Shown piece after piece: positions 56,250 through 63,817 of a stretch of DNA of 64,000 nt (positions are counted from its first letter, which is position 1; each line of letters opens with the position of its first letter). The translations under genes were made by a program, and so were the position numbers. The stretch comes from a virus, in IMG/VR virus record IMGVR_UViG_3300017788_000018, positions 1 through 64,000 of that record. One strand, given 5' to 3'. Under the pieces are notes generated by a model. It had not been told where the DNA came from. It saw nothing but the letters and a program-made list of their open reading frames with translations, and did not search any database.

Positions 56250-57311
56250 ATGACTCAGGAAAACACTAAAAAAGCCCTGTCTCTACTGATCATTTCCCAG
56301 ATTGGACGTGTTCTCAGGGAGCAGGCCGCTGACCCCGCTGGGAGTTCCAAGAAAGCCCCAGAACCCTCCGGGGCACCTGCACCTAGCCCAGCACCCTCCG
56401 GTGACTCCGGTGGCCCTGTGGAGCCTCCTGCGAGCGCAGATAATGACCCCTCCTCGGCAGGCGACACCAGTGGTGCCGATGCGTCCGCAGACCTTGGTGG
56501 AGACATGGGCGGCACAGGTGGAGACCCAGGCGGTGACATGGGTGGAGAAGGTCTTGATGACTCTGAGGGTGGAGACCTTGGAGGAATGGGCGGCGGCGGA
56601 GGTGGCGGCTTTCTTGGCTCTGGCGGATTTGCTGGGGGAGGAGGCGGTGGAGGAGGTTTCTCCGACTCAGGCGGTGACGGAGACTCTGAGGACGAGGGTG
56701 GAAGCGGTGAGATAACCCCGCCAGGAGAACCCGAAAAGGATCTTGAGGATCCGGTGGGGGCTGCTCTTAGAGAAGCCGAGAAGGTCGCCGGGGAAACCAC
56801 AGAGGTTCAGAAGATCCTAAATGCCGTCAAGGCCTCCATTCAGGTTAATTTCTCAGACTACCGAGAAGCCTGGCCTTTGGTTAATCGCCTAGAACAAACG
56901 GAAAATAAGACTCTCCAGGCAGTTGCTCAGAGATTGGCACTATTTATCGCAGGTGTTCTGCAAGAAAGAGGACGAGTTATGAAGATCACAAAAGAAGAGC
57001 TAAGAAAAATGGTTAGAGAGGCTGTGCGTCAGAAACTCATGGCCGAGAACTCCAACTATGTGGAGCAGGAAAGGATGCGCCAGGAAGTGAACATGCTTGC
57101 CCTGGAGTTCCTTGAGAAGCTCACCCAGAAGCTTAACATTGACCCTGCAACTCTTTCTCCTGAGGCACTGGAGTCCTACAGAAGGACGCACAAGGGACTT
57201 GAGACTGCCATCCGAATGTCGGCAGCCGAGCTATTTCAGCTTGGAACGGTTCTTGCGGCTGCTGGCGGCGAGGGCCAGGGCAACAGTGGCAGCGGCGGCT
57301 CCTCTGACTGA
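56250..57311 (+). CDS. Gly-rich virion-type protein with internal start
   Basis: 353 residues. An N-terminal helix (KALSLLIISQIGRVLREQA), a long Pro/Ala then Gly/Asp linker (about 30-165), then a helical domain. At residue 244 a Met (base 56979) begins MKITKEELRKMVREAVRQKL, which matches the N-terminus of the gene at 58188 and has AAGAGGA plus a CTATTTAT motif just upstream. It may be a fusion or carry an internal, separately made product. Probably an inner-virion protein. Confidence 0.7.
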   Translation: MTQENTKKALSLLIISQIGRVLREQAADPAGSSKKAPEPSGAPAPSPAPSGDSGGPVEPPASADNDPSSAGDTSGADASADLGGDMGGTGGDPGGDMGGEGLDDSEGGDLGGMGGGGGGGFLGSGGFAGGGGGGGGFSDSGGDGDSEDEGGSGEITPPGEPEKDLEDPVGAALREAEKVAGETTEVQKILNAVKASIQVNFSDYREAWPLVNRLEQTENKTLQAVAQRLALFIAGVLQERGRVMKITKEELRKMVREAVRQKLMAENSNYVEQERMRQEVNMLALEFLEKLTQKLNIDPATLSPEALESYRRTHKGLETAIRMSAAELFQLGTVLAAAGGEGQGNSGSGGSSD

Positions 57312-57345
57312 TTCTCTCCCCTAGAAGGACAAAGGCACACACACC

Positions 57346-58191
57346 ATGGCTACCTCAAAAGAAAAACTGCAACATCAGAGAAACCTCCGTCTCCTAAGAG
57401 AGAACAGGGCGCTTGACTTTCTAAAGAAGAAGGACAAACCAACCCCATCCTCCTCGACTCCTACTCTCAAGGAGGCTGACTTTAAGTTTGACCAACAGAC
57501 CGAGACGTTCTCCGATCGAACCGATCTTCTGGATTGGCTCGATGACCTCGTTAATGAGTGGGGCGTGGAGCCAACCTTTGATGACATTTGGGCAGCTATG
57601 CAGAAGGAGCCCCGTAAGTTGGCTGGCTTCGTTGACAGCATGGGCATGACGATGCTCAAGCACTCCGTTCGTCAGGAGGCTGACATTCGTGCTGCTGAGT
57701 CCAATCACCCCTCTTCCGCAGGTTGGGATGAGGATCCTATGTTTGAGGGTCTCGCAGAGGAAGAGGACACCTGGGAGAAATCCAAGGAGCGCCGTGAGGA
57801 GCACCAGAAAGAAATCCAAAAGGGAGTTCTGGAGGAAGGCGAGGGAATAGAGTCGCCCACGAGTCTTGCAAGCCAGGCACTTGCAAGTGCCCTTGGTGCC
57901 AAGGTTTTGATCGACCGTCTTTTTGAGGCCGTTGGCAATGAGGATGCCGTGTTTGAGGTTCGGGCCATCGGCCTGAGGGATCCTCACAAGGTTAAGCAAG
58001 TTGTGAAGTTTGCAAGAAGAGACGCAATGGGTTTGGTCGCAACCCTAAAGACTCTTGTTCAACTACTTCCATCTGAGGTGGTTGCCGAGCAACAGGTAGC
58101 TCTTACCACTCAGGAGGAATGCGGTCCAAAATCCAATCTGGACAAGGTTCTTGAGGCTTGCAGCATGGATGAAGAAGAGGAAGCAAAATGA
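57346..58191 (+). CDS. Hypothetical virion-type protein
   Basis: 281 residues. A basic start (KEKLQHQRNLRLLRENRAL), a helical middle (DLLDWLDDLVNEWGVEP), a Glu-rich linker (about 130-165) and a helical C-terminal domain (LASQALASALGAKVLIDRLF). ATGA joins it to the next gene. No family recognised. Confidence 0.68.
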   Translation: MATSKEKLQHQRNLRLLRENRALDFLKKKDKPTPSSSTPTLKEADFKFDQQTETFSDRTDLLDWLDDLVNEWGVEPTFDDIWAAMQKEPRKLAGFVDSMGMTMLKHSVRQEADIRAAESNHPSSAGWDEDPMFEGLAEEEDTWEKSKERREEHQKEIQKGVLEEGEGIESPTSLASQALASALGAKVLIDRLFEAVGNEDAVFEVRAIGLRDPHKVKQVVKFARRDAMGLVATLKTLVQLLPSEVVAEQQVALTTQEECGPKSNLDKVLEACSMDEEEEAK

Positions 58192-58562
58192 AGATTTCGA
58201 AAGACGAGCTAACCAAGTTGATCAAGGAAGCAATCGCCAATAGGCTTGCGCCCTCCTCAGAGGCTCCAATCAAGGAGGCTGTGGCTTCCTCGATTGAGAA
58301 GGAAATTCTGCCTGGCAGCGGTAAGCTGGCCGACTTGGCCGGTGAGGTAGACAAGTTCCTCATGGACACGGCTGAGAAGGCTCGTGACCTCTGCACAAAG
58401 ATGGAAGAGGAAATGAAGGTTGACGTTCTGGGTGGGGACAACCCAAGCCTGGCTCCTAGAGTTGGCGAGCGCAACCGTATGCTTTCCACCCGCATTGGCA
58501 CCCTCAAGAAGCTAGCGGCCAACTGCGTGTCCATCTTTGAGTTCATTCGCAGAGAAGGCTGA
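58188..58562 (+). CDS. Probable inner-virion protein with LIKEA-type N-terminus
   Basis: 124 residues. The N-terminus, MKISKDELTKLIKEAIANRL, parallels the internal start at 56979 and the start of 9130. A compact helical domain follows (about 45-120, LADLAGEVDKFLMDTAEKA). LIKE-A is a plausible (I/L)-X-E prohead-protease site. Packaging is inferred from the pattern. Confidence 0.68.
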   Translation: MKISKDELTKLIKEAIANRLAPSSEAPIKEAVASSIEKEILPGSGKLADLAGEVDKFLMDTAEKARDLCTKMEEEMKVDVLGGDNPSLAPRVGERNRMLSTRIGTLKKLAANCVSIFEFIRREG

Positions 58563-58589
58563 GTCCTTTCTCTGAGATGCCGAAATAGA

Positions 58590-58632
58590 AAAGCTCCCGA
58601 TCCTCCTTGGGGGGATGGGAGCTTTCCTCTTT
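58590..58632. terminator. Bidirectional terminator
   Basis: AAAGCTCCC-ATCC pairs with GGAT-GGGAGCTTT. T-rich stretches follow on both strands. Lies between convergent genes 58188 and 58653. Confidence 0.8.
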
Positions 58633-58652
58633 TCCGTTAGAGGATGACTTGA

Positions 58653-59579
58653 TTAGGGAGTATTCTTCTTTTTCCTAGGAGTCTTGGCAGCAGCCTTGGC
58701 TGCACGAGCAGCTTCCTTTGTGGAACGCTTCTCCTCGGCCGCAACATTCTTGGCAATGGTCTTTGCCGCAGGAACCTTGAAGGACTCAACCAGGACACGC
58801 TCATTCTTGTTGACCATATTCCTTAGAGTTTCATAGTCGTTGCAAAGGGCCCAGTTCGCAGCACGAAGACGCTTAAGATTATCCTTGTTGCTGATGACGT
58901 TCTTAAAGGTCTCGAGGTTGTCCTGGAGTTTCTTGATCTTGAGAAGAATGTCAACTACGGCGTTATCCCTTGCCAGCGTTTTGGACATGTGGAAGGCTTC
59001 AATGTCCTCGGTTCCAAGGTTCTTTCTGGCTTTCTTGAGAAAGTTACGACGAATATCAAGGAGAGCCTTGACCCACTCATGGTATGCCGAGTTCAGCATT
59101 GATCTCATCTGCGAGGAATGAGGCGAATTCCAGGAGCGACTAGGAAGACTTGTTTGGGTGGCCTCAAACTGATACCTGGCTGTCTTCATCCCGCCAGCAC
59201 TGGCGTTAATGGTGGCGTTAATTGGAGATGGACGATTTCTATCGTCGGGCTTGGAGTTGTAAATTTCTAGGTCAGCCTTAAGGCAAGGGTATGCCACCCA
59301 ATATCTCGCCTGCCCGTTCTCAAGGGTCTTGGAGATTTCGAGACAGTTGTCCTCGGAAAGGTACGACAGAGCGGTCTCGAATTTGAGAACCGACTCACCG
59401 CAGTCATTGAGAATGAATTTTATGGTATCATAGGTCAGTTCCCTAGACCACCCCAGCTTGTTAACAACACCCCGCGACAAAGAAATACGACTAAACTTCT
59501 GATAGGCCTCTAGAGGAGAGAGGGATTCGGCGAGCTTTTCAAATTCCTGTTCAACAAATGTGGACTTGGCTAACTTCAT
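58653..59579 (-). CDS. Hypothetical protein with basic helical tail
   Basis: 308 residues. An N-terminal helical part (FVEQEFEKLAESLSPLEAYQ), a mixed middle, a long coiled region (about 155-250) and a Lys/Ala-rich tail (KEAARAAKAAAKTPRKKK) that may bind nucleic acid. ATGA couples it to the upstream gene. No family recognised. Confidence 0.68.
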   Translation of the reverse strand: MKLAKSTFVEQEFEKLAESLSPLEAYQKFSRISLSRGVVNKLGWSRELTYDTIKFILNDCGESVLKFETALSYLSEDNCLEISKTLENGQARYWVAYPCLKADLEIYNSKPDDRNRPSPINATINASAGGMKTARYQFEATQTSLPSRSWNSPHSSQMRSMLNSAYHEWVKALLDIRRNFLKKARKNLGTEDIEAFHMSKTLARDNAVVDILLKIKKLQDNLETFKNVISNKDNLKRLRAANWALCNDYETLRNMVNKNERVLVESFKVPAAKTIAKNVAAEEKRSTKEAARAAKAAAKTPRKKKNTP

Positions 59580-60085
59580 GACGATTCAGCTTTCCTTGCA
59601 AGAGAGCACCCGAAGGTGACTTGAGTGTTGGTGGCGCTACACTTTAGGTCTGTGACTGTTCCCTGTACAGGGATACGAAAACTCTCGACCGAGAACCTTT
59701 TGATATCGTCCGCTCTGGCGGATTCACCCTCAAGGTGTCTAACCTCTTCGCAGTGAGCAACTGCCACAAGAAAGAAATTGAACGAACGGCCTTGCCGTCC
59801 CTGAAGGAGTTGAACAATTTTGAGCGGTGCCTCTGGCCTGTAATCAGATTCTTCCGACCAGCCTGTTAGATGAATATTGAGCGTGATTTGTACTGTCTCG
59901 CTCCATTCTTGGTCGTTACCCTGAAGAAATTGAATGGGTGCGAGATCGGTGCCCAGGCCGATCATTGCGCTTTTATCAATTTCCTGAATCTCAGGAAAGA
60001 TTGCTTGCCACGAGGCGCTACTACGCCGGACCTTTCGAACCATCTTGAGTTCGGGTTGGCGTGAGTTGGGAGGTGCTCGATACAT
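59576..60085 (-). CDS. Hypothetical beta-rich protein
   Basis: 169 residues from ATG 60085, which has AAAGG at a workable ten bases; ATG 60094 is too close to it. Strand-rich (ETVQITLNIHLTGW; RSFNFFLVAVAHCEEV; VQGTVTDLKCSATNTQVTFG). No family recognised. Confidence 0.65.
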   Translation of the reverse strand: MYRAPPNSRQPELKMVRKVRRSSASWQAIFPEIQEIDKSAMIGLGTDLAPIQFLQGNDQEWSETVQITLNIHLTGWSEESDYRPEAPLKIVQLLQGRQGRSFNFFLVAVAHCEEVRHLEGESARADDIKRFSVESFRIPVQGTVTDLKCSATNTQVTFGCSLARKAESS

Positions 60086-60204
60086 GTAGGACATGCCTTT
60101 GAAAGAGGTAGAAAGGTGAACGTGATACGTCAATCCCCAGCCTAGCACGTCTCGGATTACAAGTTAAACCCGTGGCCAGAGCCGGTAACGAAAGGCCAGA
60201 AACC

Positions 60205-60226
60205 CTAGGGTTCCGAGCCCTAGGCC
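60205..60226. other. Inverted repeat in the 60086-60294 gap
   Basis: CCTAGGG and CCCTAGG flank TTCCGAG. The gap of about 210 bases also holds the promoter at 60260; nothing else is seen. Confidence 0.5.
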
Positions 60227-60259
60227 CGCATTCCCTTGTTTTCTAAGGGGAAATAATGG

Positions 60260-60288
60260 TTTAAACGCCTGAGTATTGGTGCTATAAT
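60260..60288 (+). promoter_or_regulatory. Phage early-type promoter, leaderless type
   Basis: TTTAAA, 17 bp ending GGTGC, TATAAT, preceded by AAGGGGAAATAATGG. Exactly six bases separate the -10 box from ATG 60295. Confidence 0.9.
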
Positions 60289-60294
60289 AGAAAT

Positions 60295-60684
60295 ATGGGA
60301 ATTCACGTCACGCAGCCCTCCGAAACCGCTTGCAAGCCCCGTGGGCGCAAGCGCCGGAACGATCGTAATCACCTGATCTATCGGCTCACCGATACGATCA
60401 CGGGCGAGAAGTACATCGGTCTCACGGTCTGCAAGGGTCGGGCCTATTGGAAGAGCCTTGCGACTCGTTGGCAGAAGCACGTCTATCATGCTGTCGTGGA
60501 AAACCGGCCGCATCTGTTGCAGCAGCGCATCCGTGCCCACGGTGAGGGGGCTTTCGAGTATGAGATCCTTTTCATCGTGCGTGGAAAGCCTGCTGCTCAC
60601 GAGCTTGAGCGTTCTCTGATTCGGAAGCACGCCCCGGCTCTGAACGTGGAATGCACCGGCCGCAAGGCTACTCGGAAGGCGTGA
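60295..60684 (+). CDS. GIY-YIG nuclease-like protein
   Basis: 129 residues. LIY (27-29) and YIG (40-42) in LIYRLTDTITGEKYIGLT match the name-giving motif; KHVYHAV and ELERSLIRKHAPALN supply the later helix with a plausible catalytic Glu. It may be a free-standing endonuclease, possibly a homing type or one that cuts host DNA. It begins an early-type operon of small genes, and its message is predicted to be leaderless. Confidence 0.75.
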   Translation: MGIHVTQPSETACKPRGRKRRNDRNHLIYRLTDTITGEKYIGLTVCKGRAYWKSLATRWQKHVYHAVVENRPHLLQQRIRAHGEGAFEYEILFIVRGKPAAHELERSLIRKHAPALNVECTGRKATRKA

Positions 60685-60686
60685 GA

Positions 60687-61073
60687 ATGTCCACGACCAA
60701 TCGCGATCTGGAATCCATGATCGGAGAGACTTTTGTGACGGTGGACGACGGGGCCCGGTACGGCCTCGCCCGCCCGTTTCGATTCTTTACGATTAGTCCG
60801 GCGGACATCGCAAAAGTCAAGGTGTCAGGCAAAAATGTCGTTGCTAGCAGATTCGAATACGTTTTTGGCAATCAAAAGATGACGGTGGTGGGCGTAAGCG
60901 ATGCTAGCATCACGTTTATTCTCGACAGGAAGCGCCCCCTCCCCGGCCCAATCAAACGGATCGTGCTCCACGGCGTGGTGTATCTTCTGTATAACGAAAA
61001 GGTGCTGTGTTGCACTCAAACGGATTTCAGACTCATTTTCCTCCGAGGGAGCATCCGAAAAGGAGAGGAATAA
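60687..61073 (+). CDS. GE.W/LYDGK-family protein
   Basis: 128 residues from ATG 60687, seven bases after GGAAGG. Family blocks are MIGETFVTVD, KMTVVGVSDASITFIL and VVYLLYNEKVLCCTQTDFR. One of at least six dispersed relatives in this window. Function unknown. Confidence 0.7.
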   Translation: MSTTNRDLESMIGETFVTVDDGARYGLARPFRFFTISPADIAKVKVSGKNVVASRFEYVFGNQKMTVVGVSDASITFILDRKRPLPGPIKRIVLHGVVYLLYNEKVLCCTQTDFRLIFLRGSIRKGEE

Positions 61074-61075
61074 GC

Positions 61076-61450
61076 ATGCCCGACCACTACCGAAATCCTG
61101 AGATCGGCGAATACTGGCGTGTAACCGTGCCGAACGCACGGGTGTTTGCAGCTCCTCCGAGTGTGATCACTCGAATTGGAGAAGGTGGCTACAAGGAAAT
61201 TAACTCCACCTATCATTTCGTTGTCGAAAATGACAAAGCAATGATTGTGGGTAGGAGCGATTCCTTTGTCGTGGCTCACCTTGCAGATCCCTTGGGTTAT
61301 CATGGCTCGATAAGGCGAATTTATAACAGTGTCGTCTATTTTCTTGTTGGCAACAAGGTAATGGCCTGCGGCACCTCAGATTTCCGGCATTCCTTCACAC
61401 CGATAGACCTTGCCAAGGAGGCATCAAAAGCATGGTCGAGCGTGCCCTAA
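61076..61450 (+). CDS. GE.W/LYDGK-family protein
   Basis: 124 residues from ATG 61076 after GGAGAGGA. Family blocks are EIGEYWRVTVPNA, GYKEINSTYHFVVENDKAMI, VGRSDSFVVA and VVYFLVGNKVMACGTSDFR. Close paralogue of the gene before it and of the short one after. Confidence 0.7.
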   Translation: MPDHYRNPEIGEYWRVTVPNARVFAAPPSVITRIGEGGYKEINSTYHFVVENDKAMIVGRSDSFVVAHLADPLGYHGSIRRIYNSVVYFLVGNKVMACGTSDFRHSFTPIDLAKEASKAWSSVP

Positions 61451-61617
61451 AGAAGATTGTCGAAATGACCGTTCTATCTCCATGCCGAAATCCTGAGGTG
61501 ATCGCAGCCATTGGCAACCTAGGTTATGTCGAAATCCAGTCTACCTTTCATCACCTCGAAAAGGGTGATGAGTTTTATTACTTCGAGTCTGTTGCTCTCT
61601 CAGAGGGGAAACCATGA
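61432..61617 (+). CDS. Short paralogue of 61076
   Basis: 61 residues with AAGGAGG upstream. NPEVIAAIGNLGYVEIQSTF matches the first half of 61076 (VITRIGEGGYKEINSTYHF), but the LYDGK-like half is missing, so it is a truncated copy. ATGA couples it to the next gene. Confidence 0.6.
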   Translation: MVERALKKIVEMTVLSPCRNPEVIAAIGNLGYVEIQSTFHHLEKGDEFYYFESVALSEGKP

Positions 61618-62051
61618 GCGTCAAGAATTGGCTTGAGGAGTGGCACGCCAGACAAGAAAGTATTGCAAATAAGCCGCCACCGCCCATTGGCACCATTTGT
61701 TGGCGAAGTAAGTGGGTCAAGACTTGGGTGGTCACACCCGCTTCCATTGCTGAGATCGAGGCCTTTGTGCCGTCGAGCGCCAAGCCGATCGTAAGCGTCG
61801 TAGGAAGCCAAGTATTCGGGAAATCCGGCTGTTCAGGTGAGTGGAACGAGCGTAAGGGCACGATTGTTGGCATGACAGACAAGCCAGTCACGATCATCCT
61901 AAACGGTCCCCATGGGAATTATGAGGAAACAATACCAGATGGCTTGGTCTATGTCCTTTTCAATGGATCTCTCATTGTTCATCCAAAGAAGAAATTCTGG
62001 TTCTACTTCTCCCTATGGGATGACGAATTGACAAACGAACTAGAAATCTAG
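61614..62051 (+). CDS. GE.W/LYDGK-family protein
   Basis: 145 residues. PIGTICWRSKWVKTWVVTP, KGTIVGMTDKPVTIIL and GLVYVLFNGSLIVHPKKKF are the family blocks. A helix (WLEEWHARQES) precedes them. The end lies one base before the next gene. Function unknown. Confidence 0.7.
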   Translation: MSVKNWLEEWHARQESIANKPPPPIGTICWRSKWVKTWVVTPASIAEIEAFVPSSAKPIVSVVGSQVFGKSGCSGEWNERKGTIVGMTDKPVTIILNGPHGNYEETIPDGLVYVLFNGSLIVHPKKKFWFYFSLWDDELTNELEI

Positions 62052-62052
62052 A

Positions 62053-62355
62053 ATGATCAAAGTCGTGAAACGTTTTCTCTACTTCTCCTTCCTTACAGTG
62101 TTCTATGCGCTGTGGGGTTTCTTGCGTGATTGCATTGTAGTTCCGCTCAGGCTTCTCCTGAGCCTCTATAGAAAGTTGAGACACAAGGTTATGGAAAAGA
62201 CGAAACCCACCATTCAGAAAGATCCCGAAACCGGCGAGGAAAAGGTGCTCCTCGATGGACGGCTCTACACAACCTCGGAGGTTTTCGAGGCCTATCACCT
62301 GGCCCTAGATATTCGGCTGCGAGCCATGCGGTCCAGGAAAGGACCGAAGAATTAG
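62053..62355 (+). CDS. Small membrane-associated protein
   Basis: 100 residues. A hydrophobic stretch (FLYFSFLTVFYALWGFLRD) followed by basic and amphipathic helices. The C-terminal half is soluble, with ETGEEKVLLDGRLYTTSEVF. Function unknown. Confidence 0.65.
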   Translation: MIKVVKRFLYFSFLTVFYALWGFLRDCIVVPLRLLLSLYRKLRHKVMEKTKPTIQKDPETGEEKVLLDGRLYTTSEVFEAYHLALDIRLRAMRSRKGPKN

Positions 62356-62379
62356 CCCATTTTTTTGGGATTATAATGG

Positions 62380-62408
62380 TTTAAATGTGGTCGGAATCGT
62401 GCTATCCT
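62380..62408 (+). promoter_or_regulatory. Phage early-type promoter
   Basis: TTTAAA, 17 bp ending CGTGC, TATCCT, preceded by TGGGATTATAATGG and a weak CCCA/TGGG hairpin. Drives 62429. Confidence 0.85.
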
Positions 62409-62428
62409 ATTAATAGGAGAAAAACACC

Positions 62429-62680
62429 ATGTCCCGCACCAAGATCACCGTCAATTCCACCGTCGTCCTTCGCAAGGGTGAGGATCTTTCCGATCGCTAT
62501 GAGCCTTGCTCTTCTCGACCCCTTACGGGCTGGCAGCCTGCGGGCATCCGTGGCACGGTTCTGGAGGTCGATTCCGAGTTGACCGACCGTCCGATCCAGG
62601 TTCGTTTCGATACCACGGGCGTGACGGCCTGGTTCTCTCGTCGGAACCTCCGTGTCATCAAGGTCGATGAGCGGCGCTGA
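62429..62680 (+). CDS. Small SH3-like protein
   Basis: 83 residues. Strand order NSTVVLRKGEDLS, IRGTVLEVDSEL, IQVRFDTTGVTAWF and RRNLRVIKV suggests a KOW/SH3-like barrel, resembling the array at 29118-31457 in shape but not in its VGD motif. AGGAG precedes ATG 62429. Confidence 0.65.
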   Translation: MSRTKITVNSTVVLRKGEDLSDRYEPCSSRPLTGWQPAGIRGTVLEVDSELTDRPIQVRFDTTGVTAWFSRRNLRVIKVDERR

Positions 62681-62972
62681 AAGCCTCGAAATCAGGCCAG
62701 GGCCTAAGGCCATGGAAAACATCGAAAAGCTCGTGGCAGTCTCGCATCCCACAACTGGTGAACGGTTGTGGGTTCCTGCTTCTTGTCTCCGTCCAGGCTG
62801 GGGGGCGATCGTGGATCGCCCCTTGACCTATCCCTTCTCTCGATGGGCCGTCAGTCCGAGCGGCTATCTCATGGACGCCCAGGTCTATCGTCTTAAGACC
62901 TGCGTCATGGGCGTTCTCAGCTATCCAACACAAAGGAACCGTGTGTCATGCAATACCGAATCCGATTCGTAA
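62667..62972 (+). CDS. Hypothetical protein
   Basis: 101 residues from ATG 62667, overlapping the previous gene by 14 bases; ATG 62712 (MENIEKLVAVSHP) is also possible. Beta-rich with GERLWVPASCLRPGW. Overlaps the next gene by 25 bases. Function unknown. Confidence 0.5.
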   Translation: MSGAESLEIRPGPKAMENIEKLVAVSHPTTGERLWVPASCLRPGWGAIVDRPLTYPFSRWAVSPSGYLMDAQVYRLKTCVMGVLSYPTQRNRVSCNTESDS

Positions 62973-63151
62973 CCGAGGCCAGTGGATGGGACAAGGCTCA
63001 CAATGTCACGCTCCAGCGTGAGTGGACGCTCAAGGAATTCCGCAAGGATACCAATCGAGCGGCCCTTGTGGATGAGGCCCTTGCTACTCTTGGCCTGGCG
63101 GAGTCTGAGGTGCGTGCGTATCGCATCGATTTGCTTTCGGAGGTAGAATAG
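62948..63151 (+). CDS. Hypothetical protein
   Basis: 67 residues. MQYRIRFVTEASGWDKAHNV, then a helix-rich second half (AALVDEALATLGLAESEV). Compact alpha/beta; no family recognised. Confidence 0.65.
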   Translation: MQYRIRFVTEASGWDKAHNVTLQREWTLKEFRKDTNRAALVDEALATLGLAESEVRAYRIDLLSEVE

Positions 63152-63191
63152 AGCTTGGTTCCATCACAGACGACGCCACTGAAAACGAGCA

Positions 63192-63464
63192 ATGAACATT
63201 CCGGCCCATATACCTGAACCCACAAAGCCTCATCGATTCCAGATTGGTGATCGGGTGACGTTCCATGCGCAGGTGGGCAGCGTTGGAATGATCGTCGGGT
63301 CCAAGTGGGGCTCCACGCACCTTAAGATTGATGGCCAAATTCGGCTAACGCACTATTCGATCTACAATGTACTTTTGACATACCTAGATGAGGAAATTCC
63401 CTGTCTCAGGAATTGCCTGGAGTACGAGATTGACCTCTTTCCGTTCAAGTCAGAGAAGACATGA
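63192..63464 (+). CDS. Detached SH3-like array relative
   Basis: 90 residues. RFQIGDRVTFH, VGMIVGSKWGS, YNVLLTYLDEEIP and LRNCLEYEIDLF match the blocks of the ten-gene array at 29118-31457. It is the only full relative found outside that array. ATGA couples it to the next gene. Confidence 0.72.
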   Translation: MNIPAHIPEPTKPHRFQIGDRVTFHAQVGSVGMIVGSKWGSTHLKIDGQIRLTHYSIYNVLLTYLDEEIPCLRNCLEYEIDLFPFKSEKT

Positions 63465-63817
63465 AATTCCGAAAGAAAATTCCGCAGGAAGGTGAGCTTT
63501 GGAAACTCAGGCTTCACCATTTCCTTTACGCAGGTGAACAAGACCGCATGCGGACCATTGGTCCGCGGACCATTTGGAGCAACGGCGAAATTAATTTCCT
63601 GCTGATCCTGAATCCCACGGAATGTCCAGAGGGCTTCAGGGGTTATCGTTGCGAAAACGGAGTTTGGTGGCACAATGAAAACAACGATTACGTCAATCGA
63701 AACATGTATCGAGTCGTTTGGTTTCTGTATGATGGCAAGATTCTCTGGTCTTACTTGGACCATTTTTTGTTGAATGCTCAGTTGGTTGACATTGAACGGG
63801 AGAAACCTCGGCCATGA
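63461..63817 (+). CDS. GE.W/LYDGK-family protein
   Basis: 118 residues. QEGELWKLRL, INFLLILNPTECP and YRVVWFLYDGKILWSYL are the family blocks. ATGA overlaps with both neighbours. Function unknown. Confidence 0.7.
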   Translation: MKFRKKIPQEGELWKLRLHHFLYAGEQDRMRTIGPRTIWSNGEINFLLILNPTECPEGFRGYRCENGVWWHNENNDYVNRNMYRVVWFLYDGKILWSYLDHFLLNAQLVDIEREKPRP

